NCBI GenBank assembly: GCA_001899005.1
Contig: MKUW01000028.1
Coordinates: 223,939-287,938, forward strand
Direction of reading: 5' to 3'
Source of the DNA: Chloroflexi bacterium 44-23
GTDB taxonomy: Bacteria; Chloroflexota; Anaerolineae; Anaerolineales; Anaerolineaceae
Length of the DNA: 64,000 nucleotides
The notes below the pieces were generated by a model. It worked only from the letters and a program-made list of their open reading frames with translations. It had not been told where the DNA came from and did not search any database. Shown piece by piece: positions 26,150-35,453 of this stretch. The position numbers were made by a program, and so were the translations under genes. Within the stretch, counting starts at the first letter, position 1. Each line of letters opens with the position of its first letter.

Positions 26150-27097
26150 ATGGAAAAAATCATCATAGTAACCGATAGTACCTGTGACCTGCCCGAGGCA
26201 GACGTAATTTCGAATAACATTTATGTCATTCCATGTTACATCAACATGAATGGTCAAAGTTTTCTCGATGGTGTCGAATTATCGCGGGAAGAGTTTTTTC
26301 AACAATTGCCGGCATCCAACCCTTTACCAACGACGTCTGCACCGGGGATGGGCACCTTTATTGAAACGTATCAGAGAGCCGTTGACGCTGGAGCTACAGG
26401 AATTATTTCCATTCATATTTCTCAATCTTTGAGTAATATTGCCAATGTGGCCCAAATCGCGGCGGATAATTTCACAACAATTCCTGTGAAGGTAATTGAT
26501 TCCGGTCAACTCTCAATGGGGCTGGGGTTACTGGCATTGGTTGGCGCAAAACTGGCAAACGATGGCGCGGATCTTGATACAGTTGCAAACGCAATTCTCG
26601 AGAAAAAACCACTAACGAATGCATTTGCCAAGCTGGATACACTTGAATATCTGCGGCGTGGGGGCAGACTATCTGCCGCCCAGCACGGCATTGTCAGCTT
26701 GTTGGATATAAAACCGATTACGAAAATGAATAATGGTAACTCGGGCTTAGAGATGGTTCGTACCCGCCGCAAAGCTTACCAACGCTTATTAGAAATTGCG
26801 AAAGAGCTTGGCCCGGCCGAAATGGTTGGCATTATTCATGCCAACGCTCCCGAACTGGCAGATCATGTCAAGAATGACATCCAGTTAATCTGGCCAAATG
26901 TGACCCCATTAATCAGCATGGTTACTCCGGCGATTGGTGCACACGTTGGCCCGGGCACGGTTTGTATAGCCAGCATTCAAGAATACATTCAGAAACCACT
27001 GCTTGAATCACGGCTCGATCAAATTAAAAATAGGGTGAAAGAAGCTGTCGCCCATATTCCAGGATTTAGTTCAAATGAGAAGGAGAGTAATTCATGA
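26150..27097 (+). CDS. DegV family fatty-acid-binding protein
   Basis: Soluble protein of 315 residues with the DegV signature IIIVTDSTCDLP at the N-terminus, then TTSAPGMGTF (substrate-head binding Ser/Thr) and GRLSAAQHG. DegV/FakB proteins bind a fatty acid and present it to the FakA kinase; FakA is not in this window. ATG 26150 begins immediately before the first strand; ATG 26135 is possible. The gene ends four bases into the next gene, so the two are coupled. Confidence 0.88.
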   Translation: MEKIIIVTDSTCDLPEADVISNNIYVIPCYINMNGQSFLDGVELSREEFFQQLPASNPLPTTSAPGMGTFIETYQRAVDAGATGIISIHISQSLSNIANVAQIAADNFTTIPVKVIDSGQLSMGLGLLALVGAKLANDGADLDTVANAILEKKPLTNAFAKLDTLEYLRRGGRLSAAQHGIVSLLDIKPITKMNNGNSGLEMVRTRRKAYQRLLEIAKELGPAEMVGIIHANAPELADHVKNDIQLIWPNVTPLISMVTPAIGAHVGPGTVCIASIQEYIQKPLLESRLDQIKNRVKEAVAHIPGFSSNEKESNS

Positions 27098-27882
27098 GCT
27101 TTTGGGGATTATTAGAAATAACTGCATTGGTAATTTGGGGTATTATGACCCTCTTATGGTTATTGAGTCTTGTCTTAAAAGATGCCGGCATCGTCGATAT
27201 TTTTTGGGGACTCGGATATGTAATTGTCAATTGGGTTGCCTTCTTCGTATCACCAAACGAAGCTTTACCCCGCCATTGGCTATTGAACATCATCGTCACC
27301 CTCTGGGGGCTGCGTCTATTTCTACATCTATTTCGTCGTAATGTAGGTAAGCCGGAAGATTTCCGCTATCAGGAATTCCGCAGAAAATATGGAAAGAAAT
27401 TCTGGTGGTTCAGTTATTTACAAACATTTATGCTGCAAGGCACTTTAATATTCATCATTTCTACCCCATTGGTCATCGCTCAATATTCCAGCACCCCTCG
27501 CAATTTGGGTTTCCTTGATTATTTCGGGTTGCTGCTTTTCGTGATTGGCTTCTTCTTTGAAGCAGTTGGTGATATCCAGCTGACTCAATTCAAAAAGAAT
27601 GCTGCCAACAAAGGCAAGGTTTTAAAAACCGGGGTTTGGAAATATACCCGTCATCCCAATTACTTCGGGGATGCTACCGAATGGTGGGGTTTTTACCTGA
27701 TTGCTGCGGCAGTTCCCTTCGGTTTCTTAACCATTTTTTCGCCGCTGATTATGACTTTCTTCCTGATCAAGGTCTCAGGTGTAGCCATGCTGGAACGTAC
27801 ATTGGCTGAAAAGAAGCCTGGCTATAAAGAGTACATGCAAACAACAAATGCATTTATTCCCTGGATTCCAAAGAGTAAATAA
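27094..27882 (+). CDS. DUF1295 membrane protein (steroid reductase/isoprenylcysteine methyltransferase-like)
   Basis: Polytopic protein of 262 residues with about six helices. The C-terminal signature KTGVWKYTRHPNYFGD followed by EWWGFYLIA is the NADPH- or cofactor-binding region shared by DUF1295, steroid 5-alpha-reductase and isoprenylcysteine methyltransferase proteins. The substrate is unknown, probably a lipid. AAGGAGAGTAATTC precedes the ATG, which overlaps the DegV stop, and the TspO-like gene follows after 12 bases. Confidence 0.82.
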   Translation: MSFWGLLEITALVIWGIMTLLWLLSLVLKDAGIVDIFWGLGYVIVNWVAFFVSPNEALPRHWLLNIIVTLWGLRLFLHLFRRNVGKPEDFRYQEFRRKYGKKFWWFSYLQTFMLQGTLIFIISTPLVIAQYSSTPRNLGFLDYFGLLLFVIGFFFEAVGDIQLTQFKKNAANKGKVLKTGVWKYTRHPNYFGDATEWWGFYLIAAAVPFGFLTIFSPLIMTFFLIKVSGVAMLERTLAEKKPGYKEYMQTTNAFIPWIPKSK

Positions 27883-27894
27883 ATAGGAGCAAGA

Positions 27895-28665
27895 ATGAAA
27901 ATTACACGCATATTAAACCTGCTGACTTTGCTGTTGACCATCACCGTCAACGGACTGGCCAACACGCTGCCGATAAATAATAAGCTGACAGGTGAAATCA
28001 GTGATAGTTTCAATGCCCTCTTTACCCCTGCCGGATATGTCTTTGCCATTTGGGGTGTCATATATCTGGTCTTAACTGTTTTTGCGGTTTACCAAATATT
28101 ACCCGGTCAAAAGGACAATAAACGCATCGATCGTATCGGCCCCTGGTTTATCATCGCCAATTTAGCGAATGCAGCCTGGATCTTTGCCTGGCACTACCTC
28201 CAGTTTGCACTCTCACTCGCCATCATGCTGGTGCTGCTGGTTTCCTTGCTGGTAATTTACACTCGCCTCGAAATTGGCATCAAGTCTGTCAGCCCCAAGG
28301 AACGTTGGCTGGTGGATGTGCCCTTTGGCATCTACCTGGGCTGGATATCCGTTGCTACCATCGCCAATGTATCTTCCGTCTTGATTGACCTCGGCTGGAA
28401 TGGTTTTGGCATTTCCGCTGAAATCTGGACTGTGGCTATGATTGTAATCGCAGTCGTCTTAGGTATTATGATGACCTGGCGCAGGCAGGAGATCGCCTAC
28501 CCATTGGTGCTGGTTTGGGCCATTTACGGTATCAATCAAAACAAGACTGGCAATGCACTGGTTCACACGACCGCATTAATCGCTGCCATCGTCTTATTGG
28601 GAGTTGTTTTCCTTATGCGCGGAGTAATTCGCCGGCATAACTTGATCAAACGCTACACAAGTTGA
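27895..28665 (+). CDS. TspO/MBR-related tryptophan-rich membrane protein
   Basis: Membrane protein of 256 residues with about seven or eight helices. The stretch FNALFTPAGYVFAIWGVIYL and later NAAWIFAWHYLQF match the tryptophan-rich core of TspO/MBR proteins, though this version is longer than the five-helix classical form. TspO homologues bind porphyrins and sterol-like ligands. AGGAGCAAGA stands before the ATG. It is the last gene of a three-gene operon and is followed by a terminator. Confidence 0.72.
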   Translation: MKITRILNLLTLLLTITVNGLANTLPINNKLTGEISDSFNALFTPAGYVFAIWGVIYLVLTVFAVYQILPGQKDNKRIDRIGPWFIIANLANAAWIFAWHYLQFALSLAIMLVLLVSLLVIYTRLEIGIKSVSPKERWLVDVPFGIYLGWISVATIANVSSVLIDLGWNGFGISAEIWTVAMIVIAVVLGIMMTWRRQEIAYPLVLVWAIYGINQNKTGNALVHTTALIAAIVLLGVVFLMRGVIRRHNLIKRYTS

Positions 28666-28688
28666 TCATGAGACACATACGTTCAATC

Positions 28689-28719
28689 AAAACTGGCTGA
28701 ACAATCCGCCAGTTTTTTT
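28689..28719 (+). terminator. Rho-independent terminator
   Basis: AAACTGGC and GCCAGTTT form an 8-bp stem around a 10-base loop, ending in a run of T residues. It closes the degV / DUF1295 / TspO-like operon. Confidence 0.85.
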
Positions 28720-29124
28720 GTGCGTGAAATGTCAAAAAATCTCCCTGTTGACAATGAAATCCGTGAAGGAATCTGTCCGAATTAAATCGATAAAGGTCAT
28801 AATTTTCAAAGTCCCAAAATATCTAATGTAGGGGCTCGGCATACCGTGCCCTAACCACCAATGGCTATTCCAAGGGACAACAGGAAAGGTCGATCCTTTC
28901 GATCGTACGTGCGGTTATAACTTCTTCCTCAAGAAAAAACACATCTCCCACACAACCTCTCCTCTGATCACATCCCTTACGGGCCAATCACGCTCTTATG
29001 CCTATCTTTTCCTGTCAGCTGTCAGCCGGCAGCTATCTTTTAATATAACTCTAATGGCCATTTTTTCAATTAAGGTGTAAAGTATTAACCGATCACGATA
29101 AATCTCAATCTCCAGGAGGGCTCA
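28720..29124. other. Intergenic region before the ABC operon
   Basis: About 400 bases without a gene. It holds a GTAGGGG mini-repeat at 28828-28852 and near-random sequence. The ribosome site AGGAGG precedes the ATG at 29125. No clear promoter pair was identified. Confidence 0.4.
28828..28852 (+). repeat. GTAGGGG mini-repeat, copy 2
   Basis: GTAGGGGCTCGGCATACCGT followed by GCCC. The part GGGGCTCGGCA and TACCGTGCCC is partly self-complementary. See copies at 25376 and 41491. Confidence 0.4.
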
Positions 29125-30045
29125 ATGATTGTTGTTTCCAATGTTTCAAAAACCTATGGCAACATCCGGGCTTTGGATTCAGTTTCACTTAATATTCAAA
29201 AAGGGGAGATCGTCGGAATTCTCGGCCCCAATGGCGCTGGAAAAACAACATTAATCAAGATCATTACCGGTTATTTACAGCCAGATTCAGGCACTGTGAT
29301 GGTCGAGGACCAGGACATAATCAACAATGTCGAAATCATCCAGAAGCGGATCGGTTACCTGCCTGAAAACGCCCCGCTTTACCCCGAGCTAATTGTGCAG
29401 GAATATTTGCAAATGATGTGTGACCTGCGCCAGATTCCACCTGAGAACCAGCTTGAGTCGATCAGAGCTGCCGTTCGGGCAGTCAAAATTGAAGATGTAT
29501 TAACCCGCAAAATCGGCCAGTTGAGCAAGGGCATGCGCCAACGGGTAGGCTTAGCGCAGGCCATCATTCATAAACCTGAAATACTTATCTTAGATGAGCC
29601 CACCGTCGGGCTTGACCCCACTCAAATCGTCGAGATTCGCCAATTAATCAAGCGCATCAGCAAACACTCCACCGTGCTCTTTTCCACACATATCCTCTCG
29701 GAAGTTGAAGCCGTCTGTGACCGTGTAATTATCATTATGAATGGGAAGATTAAGACGGATTCCTCGCTTGAGGCCATTTCTAACACCAACAATGCCATCC
29801 TGGTGCTGGAAGAAGATGTTCAAGGTGCTGAACAAGATCTCAAGAAATTAAAGGGAGTTGTCAAAGTTAGCAAACAACTCAATTTTGAAAATGTATGTAC
29901 ATACTATATCGAAGGCAAATCCAACAGCGATCTTACCCCCCAAATTTACCGCCTGGCAGCCGAGAAAGAGTGGCCGGTGCGTGAATTAAAACGGGATGTT
30001 CGCACGCTAGAAAATGTTTTTAATGAGTTAGCCATCGCTGCTTAA
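29125..30045 (+). CDS. ABC transporter ATP-binding protein, GldA-like
   Basis: ATPase subunit of 306 residues. Walker A is GPNGAGKTT (residues 34-42), the signature LSKGMRQRV and Walker B ILILDEPTVGLDP follow, and the C-terminal 80 residues are the extra domain seen in CcmA/GldA-type exporters. It works with the fused GldF-GldG protein encoded directly downstream. AGGAGGGCTCA stands before the ATG. In Bacteroidota such modules serve gliding or secretion; in other phyla they are of unknown substrate. Confidence 0.9.
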   Translation: MIVVSNVSKTYGNIRALDSVSLNIQKGEIVGILGPNGAGKTTLIKIITGYLQPDSGTVMVEDQDIINNVEIIQKRIGYLPENAPLYPELIVQEYLQMMCDLRQIPPENQLESIRAAVRAVKIEDVLTRKIGQLSKGMRQRVGLAQAIIHKPEILILDEPTVGLDPTQIVEIRQLIKRISKHSTVLFSTHILSEVEAVCDRVIIIMNGKIKTDSSLEAISNTNNAILVLEEDVQGAEQDLKKLKGVVKVSKQLNFENVCTYYIEGKSNSDLTPQIYRLAAEKEWPVRELKRDVRTLENVFNELAIAA

Positions 30046-30053
30046 GGTGATCT

Positions 30054-32960
30054 ATGAGACAAATTATTGCAATAACGAAAAAAGAGATGAGAGGCTATTT
30101 TGGCTCGCTTTTAGCCATGATCTTCCTGGGGACCTTCCTGTTTTCGATTCTCTTTATCTTTTTTACGATTGAACGCTTTTTCGGGCGTGGCATCGCAGAT
30201 GTGCGTCCCATGTTCCAGTGGATGCCCGTCCTACTCATTTTCCTGATCGCAGCATTGACCATGCGCCAATGGAGCGAGGAGCAGCACAGTGGCACGCTGG
30301 AAGTTTTATTAACCCTGCCAACCAGCCACTTACAGCTTGTGCTCGGCAAATTCCTGGCCGTGATGGGCATGATTTCCATTGCACTTTTGTTGACTTTGCC
30401 ATTGCCAATCATGGTCTCCCTGCTTGGCAATCTCGATTGGGGCCCGGTTGTTGGTGGATACCTGGCCAGCATTTTAATGGCTGCCGCATATGCCGCCATT
30501 GGTCTCTTCATCTCTTCCCGCACTGATAACCAAATTGTTGCATTGATCGTTTCAGTTCTGGTCGGTGGTTTGTTCTACCTGATCGGTGCCGAGGCGGTTA
30601 CATCCATCTTGGGTGGCACAGGCGCGGTTATTTTGCGGTCGCTCGGAACGGGCAGCCGTTTTGAAAGCATTGAGCGCGGAGTAATTGACTTGCGTGATTT
30701 AGTCTATTACGGATCACTGGCTGCCATCTTTTTATCCCTTAACATGCTCGCCATTGATTCTCAGCGCTGGAGCAAATTACAAAAAGCTTACCGCTTAAAC
30801 CAAATGCGCTCCATCTCGCTGGTTATGTTAAACCTGATTTTGCTCAATATCTGGCTCTATCCTTTGAATGGCTTGCGAGTAGATCTAACTGCGCAGAAAG
30901 AGTTCACCATTTCTGACACAACCAAAGATCTGGTTAAAAATTTACAAGAACCCCTACTCATTCGCGCTTATATCAGTCAAAAAACACACCCTTTATTGAC
31001 GCCTCTCATACCACAGATTGGTGACATGCTACGCGAATATGAAATCGCCTCCAACGGTAAAATTACCAGCGAAGTCATCGATCCGCTTGAAGATGCAGAA
31101 GTGGAAATAGAAGCCAATCAAACCTACGGAATCAGCCCAACACCCTTTCAGATTGCTGGCCGCAATGAATCTTCAATTGTGAATGCTTATTTTGACATTC
31201 TGGTCCGATATGGCGATCAATCGGTCGTCCTTGGATTGCAAGATCTGATCAATGTCACCAGCACATCAACCGGGGTGGATGTGCAACTTAAAAACCTGGA
31301 ATATAGTCTCACGTCTGCCATCAAAAAAGTAGTGTACGGATTCCAAAGCATTGATGCTGTTCTGGCGGCCGTCGAACAGCCGGTAAAACTTACACTTTTC
31401 ATATCTCAATCCTTATTGCCTGAAAATGAAATTGAAATTGCCAATCAAGTCATTGCCGTTGCCAACAATATCCAGGAACAGGCCAAGGGCAATTTTGTAT
31501 TTGAGATCATAGATCCAGATGCTCCCGGTGCTGCGGTTACCCGCCAGCAGTTGATCGAAGAAAATGGAATTCAACCGTATCCGGTCGCGCTCTTTTCAAA
31601 CGACTCGTATTTCTTTCACCTTTTACTGCAAAATGGAGACAAAACGGAAGTCGTCTATCCGCCCACCAGCGCCAATGAAGCTGAAATTCGCACATCAATT
31701 GAATCAGCACTCAAACGCACAACCAGTGGCTTTCTAAAAGTAGCGGGGATCTGGATACCACCCCAAACTCCCACTCAAGACATGTTTGGCAACATGCAGC
31801 AACCGATTTCATCTTATCAGATGATCGGCCAACAGCTGCAGGAGAATTATGAAATTCAACAGGTGGATCTGGCAAGCGGGAAAGTAGCCGATAACATTGA
31901 TGTTCTGGTCGTGCTGGCTCCTCAAAACCTGACCGAGGTGGAGCAATATGCAGTCGATCAATACTTAATGCGCGGCGGAGCTGTCATCATTGCCATCAGC
32001 CCGTATAAATTGGATGCCGATCAGATGAGCGGCTCCATCACCCTGACGCCCATTCAGACTGGTTTGAATGCTCTGCTTGATAGTTATGGCATCAATATTC
32101 CTTCTGAATTGATTATGGACAAACAAAATGCGGCCTTCCCGGTCGTTGTTTCCCGCGATCTGGGTGGAACCAAGGTACAGGAAATACAAGCGGTTCAATA
32201 TCCTTTCTTTGTGGATGTGCGCCGGAATGGTATGAATGCGGACAGCATGATCGTCGCGGATTTGCCGGCAGTCAGTATGAATTGGGCTTCCCCGATCACA
32301 TTGGACGAATTGAAAAATCAACAGCGCGAAACGAGCGTGCTGCTTTCCTCCAGTCCGCAATCCTGGTTGACCAGCAACACCAATATTCAACCAGATTTTG
32401 AAACCTACCCTGACACAGGTTTTGAAAGTGGAAAGGATTTCAGATCATACGCACTTGGGGTGTTGGTCAAGGGACGCTTTGACAGTTATTTTGCGAATAA
32501 ACCGATTCCTGCGGCCGAAACCGGCAACTCGGATGGTACAACCACCTCGCAACCAGTCTCCACCACAACCATTGATCAATCCAATCAAAACGCCCGCCTG
32601 ATTGTCTTCAGCAGCGCGACCTTCATGGATGATTTTCCTTTACAACTATCCGCACGTCTGACCCAGGATTATACTGTCAACAACCTGCTTTTATTGCAAA
32701 ATGCAGTTGATTGGTCAGTAGAGGATACCGATCTGCTTTCCATTCGCGCCCGTGGAAAATCGACCAGAGTGCTGACTAATTTAACTGAACAACAGAAAAC
32801 TGGCTGGGAAATTGGGCTCTACAGCATCAGTGTTCTCCTGCTACTGGCTGTCTATATCTACTGGCAGTTTGAGCGGAAAAAAGTTAAACCGCTCTTTTTA
32901 CCGGATGACTCTCCGATACAACCAGATCGAATCGACATTCAGGAGGATAGTCATGAATAA
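30054..32960 (+). CDS. Fused GldF-GldG ABC permease and auxiliary protein
   Basis: A fusion protein of 968 residues. Residues 1-240 are an ABC-2 type permease with six helices (MRQIIAITKKEMRGYFGS at the start). From about 265 the GldG-type auxiliary domain begins: DLTAQKEFTISDTTKDLVKN, then an ABC_transp_aux (DUF4350-like) region, and a final membrane helix near 910-930 before a charged tail. In the classical GldA-F-G system these are separate proteins. The next gene starts inside the last codons, so the operon is ATPase, permease/auxiliary and DUF4340. It probably exports or remodels an envelope component. Confidence 0.88.
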   Translation: MRQIIAITKKEMRGYFGSLLAMIFLGTFLFSILFIFFTIERFFGRGIADVRPMFQWMPVLLIFLIAALTMRQWSEEQHSGTLEVLLTLPTSHLQLVLGKFLAVMGMISIALLLTLPLPIMVSLLGNLDWGPVVGGYLASILMAAAYAAIGLFISSRTDNQIVALIVSVLVGGLFYLIGAEAVTSILGGTGAVILRSLGTGSRFESIERGVIDLRDLVYYGSLAAIFLSLNMLAIDSQRWSKLQKAYRLNQMRSISLVMLNLILLNIWLYPLNGLRVDLTAQKEFTISDTTKDLVKNLQEPLLIRAYISQKTHPLLTPLIPQIGDMLREYEIASNGKITSEVIDPLEDAEVEIEANQTYGISPTPFQIAGRNESSIVNAYFDILVRYGDQSVVLGLQDLINVTSTSTGVDVQLKNLEYSLTSAIKKVVYGFQSIDAVLAAVEQPVKLTLFISQSLLPENEIEIANQVIAVANNIQEQAKGNFVFEIIDPDAPGAAVTRQQLIEENGIQPYPVALFSNDSYFFHLLLQNGDKTEVVYPPTSANEAEIRTSIESALKRTTSGFLKVAGIWIPPQTPTQDMFGNMQQPISSYQMIGQQLQENYEIQQVDLASGKVADNIDVLVVLAPQNLTEVEQYAVDQYLMRGGAVIIAISPYKLDADQMSGSITLTPIQTGLNALLDSYGINIPSELIMDKQNAAFPVVVSRDLGGTKVQEIQAVQYPFFVDVRRNGMNADSMIVADLPAVSMNWASPITLDELKNQQRETSVLLSSSPQSWLTSNTNIQPDFETYPDTGFESGKDFRSYALGVLVKGRFDSYFANKPIPAAETGNSDGTTTSQPVSTTTIDQSNQNARLIVFSSATFMDDFPLQLSARLTQDYTVNNLLLLQNAVDWSVEDTDLLSIRARGKSTRVLTNLTEQQKTGWEIGLYSISVLLLLAVYIYWQFERKKVKPLFLPDDSPIQPDRIDIQEDSHE

Positions 32961-33909
32961 GACTCAAAAGATATTGATTGGCCTGGTAATTTTGCAATTA
33001 CTCCTTTCAGCGTTCGTCTTTTGGAATAAACAGCCACGTAAAGCCAGCAGCGAAGCATTATTAGGCAACCTGGATGTGAATCAAATTACTGCAATTGAGA
33101 TAAACGACAATAATAACAACAGCGTAAAGCTGCAAAAACTTGATGGCACTTGGGTTTTGGCGGATAGTACCAATTTTCCGGTTTTAGACCAAAACGTAAC
33201 TACCCTGATTGAGGGTTTGCAAAATATACAAAGCGGACGTCTGGTTGCCAGTACCAAAGCCAGTCATAGCCGCCTTGAAGTAGCAGAAGACAAGTACCAG
33301 CGTAAAATCACTCTGGAAACGAGCGGCGGCGAAACCACTATTTATCTGGGTTCTTCCCCAGCTCCCAGCAATGTGCATGTGCGCTTATCCACCCAAGACG
33401 CTGTCTATCTGACCAACGCTATCTCAGCCACTACCGCCAGTGCGCAGATCTCAAACTGGATCAATACATCCTACATTCAACTGGATGCCAACCTGGTTAA
33501 CCAAATCGAAGTTACCAGTGCTAACGGAGATTTTCAATTTACGCGTGGTACAGATAACAACTGGCAATTTACCGACCCGGTCGCAGACGGACCACTTGAT
33601 CAGTCCAAATGGAGCAGTTACCTGACCGCCTTTACCAATTTGCGCATGGTGATGCCTGTCTCCACCCAACTCGAAGAACAGTACGGGTTGCAAAATCCAG
33701 CTGCCAGAGTCACACTTCATTTCAGTGAAAATGGTGAAGCGAAAGTGGCTGAATTGGTGATTGGCAAACAGGATGAAAATGATAAAAACTATTATGCCAA
33801 ATGGTCACTCTCGCCCTATGTGGTTAAGATTTCATCTTTTAATGCCGAAAGAATCATCAATCTGGCACTGATCGACCTGGTGACTCTGCAAGCGACGGTA
33901 ACACCGTAG
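32953..33909 (+). CDS. DUF4340 membrane-anchored protein
   Basis: 318 residues with a signal anchor (ILIGLVILQLLLSAFVFW) and an extracytoplasmic domain typical of DUF4340, which repeats a small beta fold (VNQITAIEINDNNNNSVKL; then VNQIEVTSANGDFQFTR). DUF4340 genes very often follow gldG-like genes, as here. AGGAGGATAGTC precedes ATG 32953, which overlaps the preceding stop by eight bases; the longer open frame upstream is a shadow of that gene. The function is unknown, probably an accessory subunit. Confidence 0.85.
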   Translation: MNKTQKILIGLVILQLLLSAFVFWNKQPRKASSEALLGNLDVNQITAIEINDNNNNSVKLQKLDGTWVLADSTNFPVLDQNVTTLIEGLQNIQSGRLVASTKASHSRLEVAEDKYQRKITLETSGGETTIYLGSSPAPSNVHVRLSTQDAVYLTNAISATTASAQISNWINTSYIQLDANLVNQIEVTSANGDFQFTRGTDNNWQFTDPVADGPLDQSKWSSYLTAFTNLRMVMPVSTQLEEQYGLQNPAARVTLHFSENGEAKVAELVIGKQDENDKNYYAKWSLSPYVVKISSFNAERIINLALIDLVTLQATVTP

Positions 33910-33945
33910 GGAATGAAGGTATTCTTGTAATATTAAAGGGTTGAA

Positions 33946-33991
33946 GAGTGTTTTTGGACGTACGATCGCACGCCTAAAAACACTCTTTCCC
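33946..33991. terminator. Bidirectional terminator between convergent genes
   Basis: AAGAGTGTTTTTGG and CCTAAAAACACTCTT pair with a single bulge around ACGTACGATCGCACG. A-rich and T-rich arms make it work in both directions, fitting its place between the convergent DUF4340 and TPR genes. Confidence 0.7.
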
Positions 33992-34070
33992 TGATTTATG
34001 AAAAGATACGAATGCGGCCGCATAATACTAGATGCAAAGCAGTCTATCGAAAGGTTCGCCACCCTCTCAA

Positions 34071-35036
34071 CTACGGCTGCGGGCTGGAGAGCGAGAAAGA
34101 CTGCATGAGCATGCCCATCCGCACACGCACAGTGGCCATTAGCTCGACATCATCCTGAGTTTCCGCCAGGAATGAGGCGCTTTCATAGGCCGCATAAGCC
34201 TCTTTGGTTTTACCCATTTGTTCATGGGCCTGCCCTACCAATAAGTAGGCCCGCGCTGAATTTGGATTCGCTTTTATTGCGTTTTGGGCATCCTGCAAGC
34301 CGGCTTCATTCATGCGCAGAAATAATTCATCTTGAGCCCGCTCCAGGTAATAAAATTCAAGTGATTCGGCTGTTGCTTCTGCCTGAACGAATGCCTGTTC
34401 AGCAGCTGTTTTATCCCCTAGTTTTAAATTGATGACGCCTTTTTGGGTCCAATTCTGATAGTTTTGGGCGTCAAGCGCCAGAGCCAGATCCAGCTCCTGC
34501 AAGGCTGCCGGAAATTCCCCATTCTCCATATGGCGGGAAGCAGCGAATTCATGACGAATGCGTTCACGCACCTCCGGCGGAGGGGCCAGGAAAAATTGGT
34601 AAGCTGCCACTATCGCCACTAATACAGCCATTACACTGGCAAAAATGATACCAGTTTTCTTGATGTTTTTTCGTTGCTGCCGGCTAAGGTAGTCATCCAG
34701 GTACCACCACCAGGCTGATTCAGGGTGTTTCTTCTCGTCACGCAGTTTCTTAAACGCATCTACCCCGCCCAACGCACGCAAGATGAGGACGGCATCCTTT
34801 CTCAGTTTTTCCTGAAGATAGTCCCACTGCACCTGGTACGCGGCGGGCGTCTTTTGAATGCCGCTTTCCGCGATAATTTGTTGGTTGATGGCATCAAACT
34901 GGCTGAAGATCTTGTAGGCCAGATCGTAATTATGTCCATCTATTTTGCCCATCCAGTTATCCAGCACGTCCAATTTCGCGGAGACGGTAGCCTGTTCGTA
35001 TTCTGTTTTTACAGCTTTTTGTTTGTTATTTTGCAT
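34071..35036 (-). CDS. TPR-containing membrane protein
   Basis: A 321-residue protein. The N-terminal soluble part (about 130 residues) is charged and helical. One membrane helix follows (TGIIFASVMAVLVAIVAAY, about 135-155), then three to four tetratricopeptide repeats (MENGEFPAALQELDLALALD, then NEAGLQDAQNAIKANPNSAR, then MGKTKEAYAAYESASF). It probably scaffolds other proteins at the membrane. The start is ATG 35036 with GGAGC 12 bases upstream; the frame remains open for 29 more codons without a ribosome site. Confidence 0.75.
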   Translation of the reverse strand: MQNNKQKAVKTEYEQATVSAKLDVLDNWMGKIDGHNYDLAYKIFSQFDAINQQIIAESGIQKTPAAYQVQWDYLQEKLRKDAVLILRALGGVDAFKKLRDEKKHPESAWWWYLDDYLSRQQRKNIKKTGIIFASVMAVLVAIVAAYQFFLAPPPEVRERIRHEFAASRHMENGEFPAALQELDLALALDAQNYQNWTQKGVINLKLGDKTAAEQAFVQAEATAESLEFYYLERAQDELFLRMNEAGLQDAQNAIKANPNSARAYLLVGQAHEQMGKTKEAYAAYESASFLAETQDDVELMATVRVRMGMLMQSFSLSSPQP

Positions 35037-35453
35037 TGTGATGCTTGCTCCAACCTTCACAACGCCCATTATATTCGCTAATTCCAATTTGATGGGGTTA
35101 GCCGTTGTTCCAACCGCGCGCAATTACAAATCTCAATAAAATAACAGCAATACAATACCTTTTTTGACCCCAGATTGAAAGAATGCACTGCTGTGATTAT
35201 TAAGCTCTAGAAAAATTCCTAATCAGGTTATGAAAACTTTTCTTCCAGGAAAGTGGTCTCAACCTATGGCTATTCATGGGGTTGTTTTATGGGGCTGGTG
35301 AATCAACCCTTACTTTCATATGCACAGGGATCGTGTCTTGCTTCAAATCAAGCGGGAGCCGATAGTGTTATACTATCTAAACTAACCTACAAATTGGATC
35401 CTTTCCATGTCCCAGACGTGGATTCAAAAAAATGGTAAGCAAGGAAAAACAAA
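35037..35453. other. Intergenic region between divergent TPR and msrA genes
   Basis: 417 bases without a supported gene. A TATACT box at 35366-35371 may be the -10 element of msrA, but no good -35 was found. A 61-codon frame at 35253 lacks a ribosome site and family resemblance. Confidence 0.4.

Noticed and set aside
35253..35438. 61-codon frame between the TPR gene and msrA
   Set aside because: No ribosome site or family match. The region is the expected promoter zone for both divergent genes.
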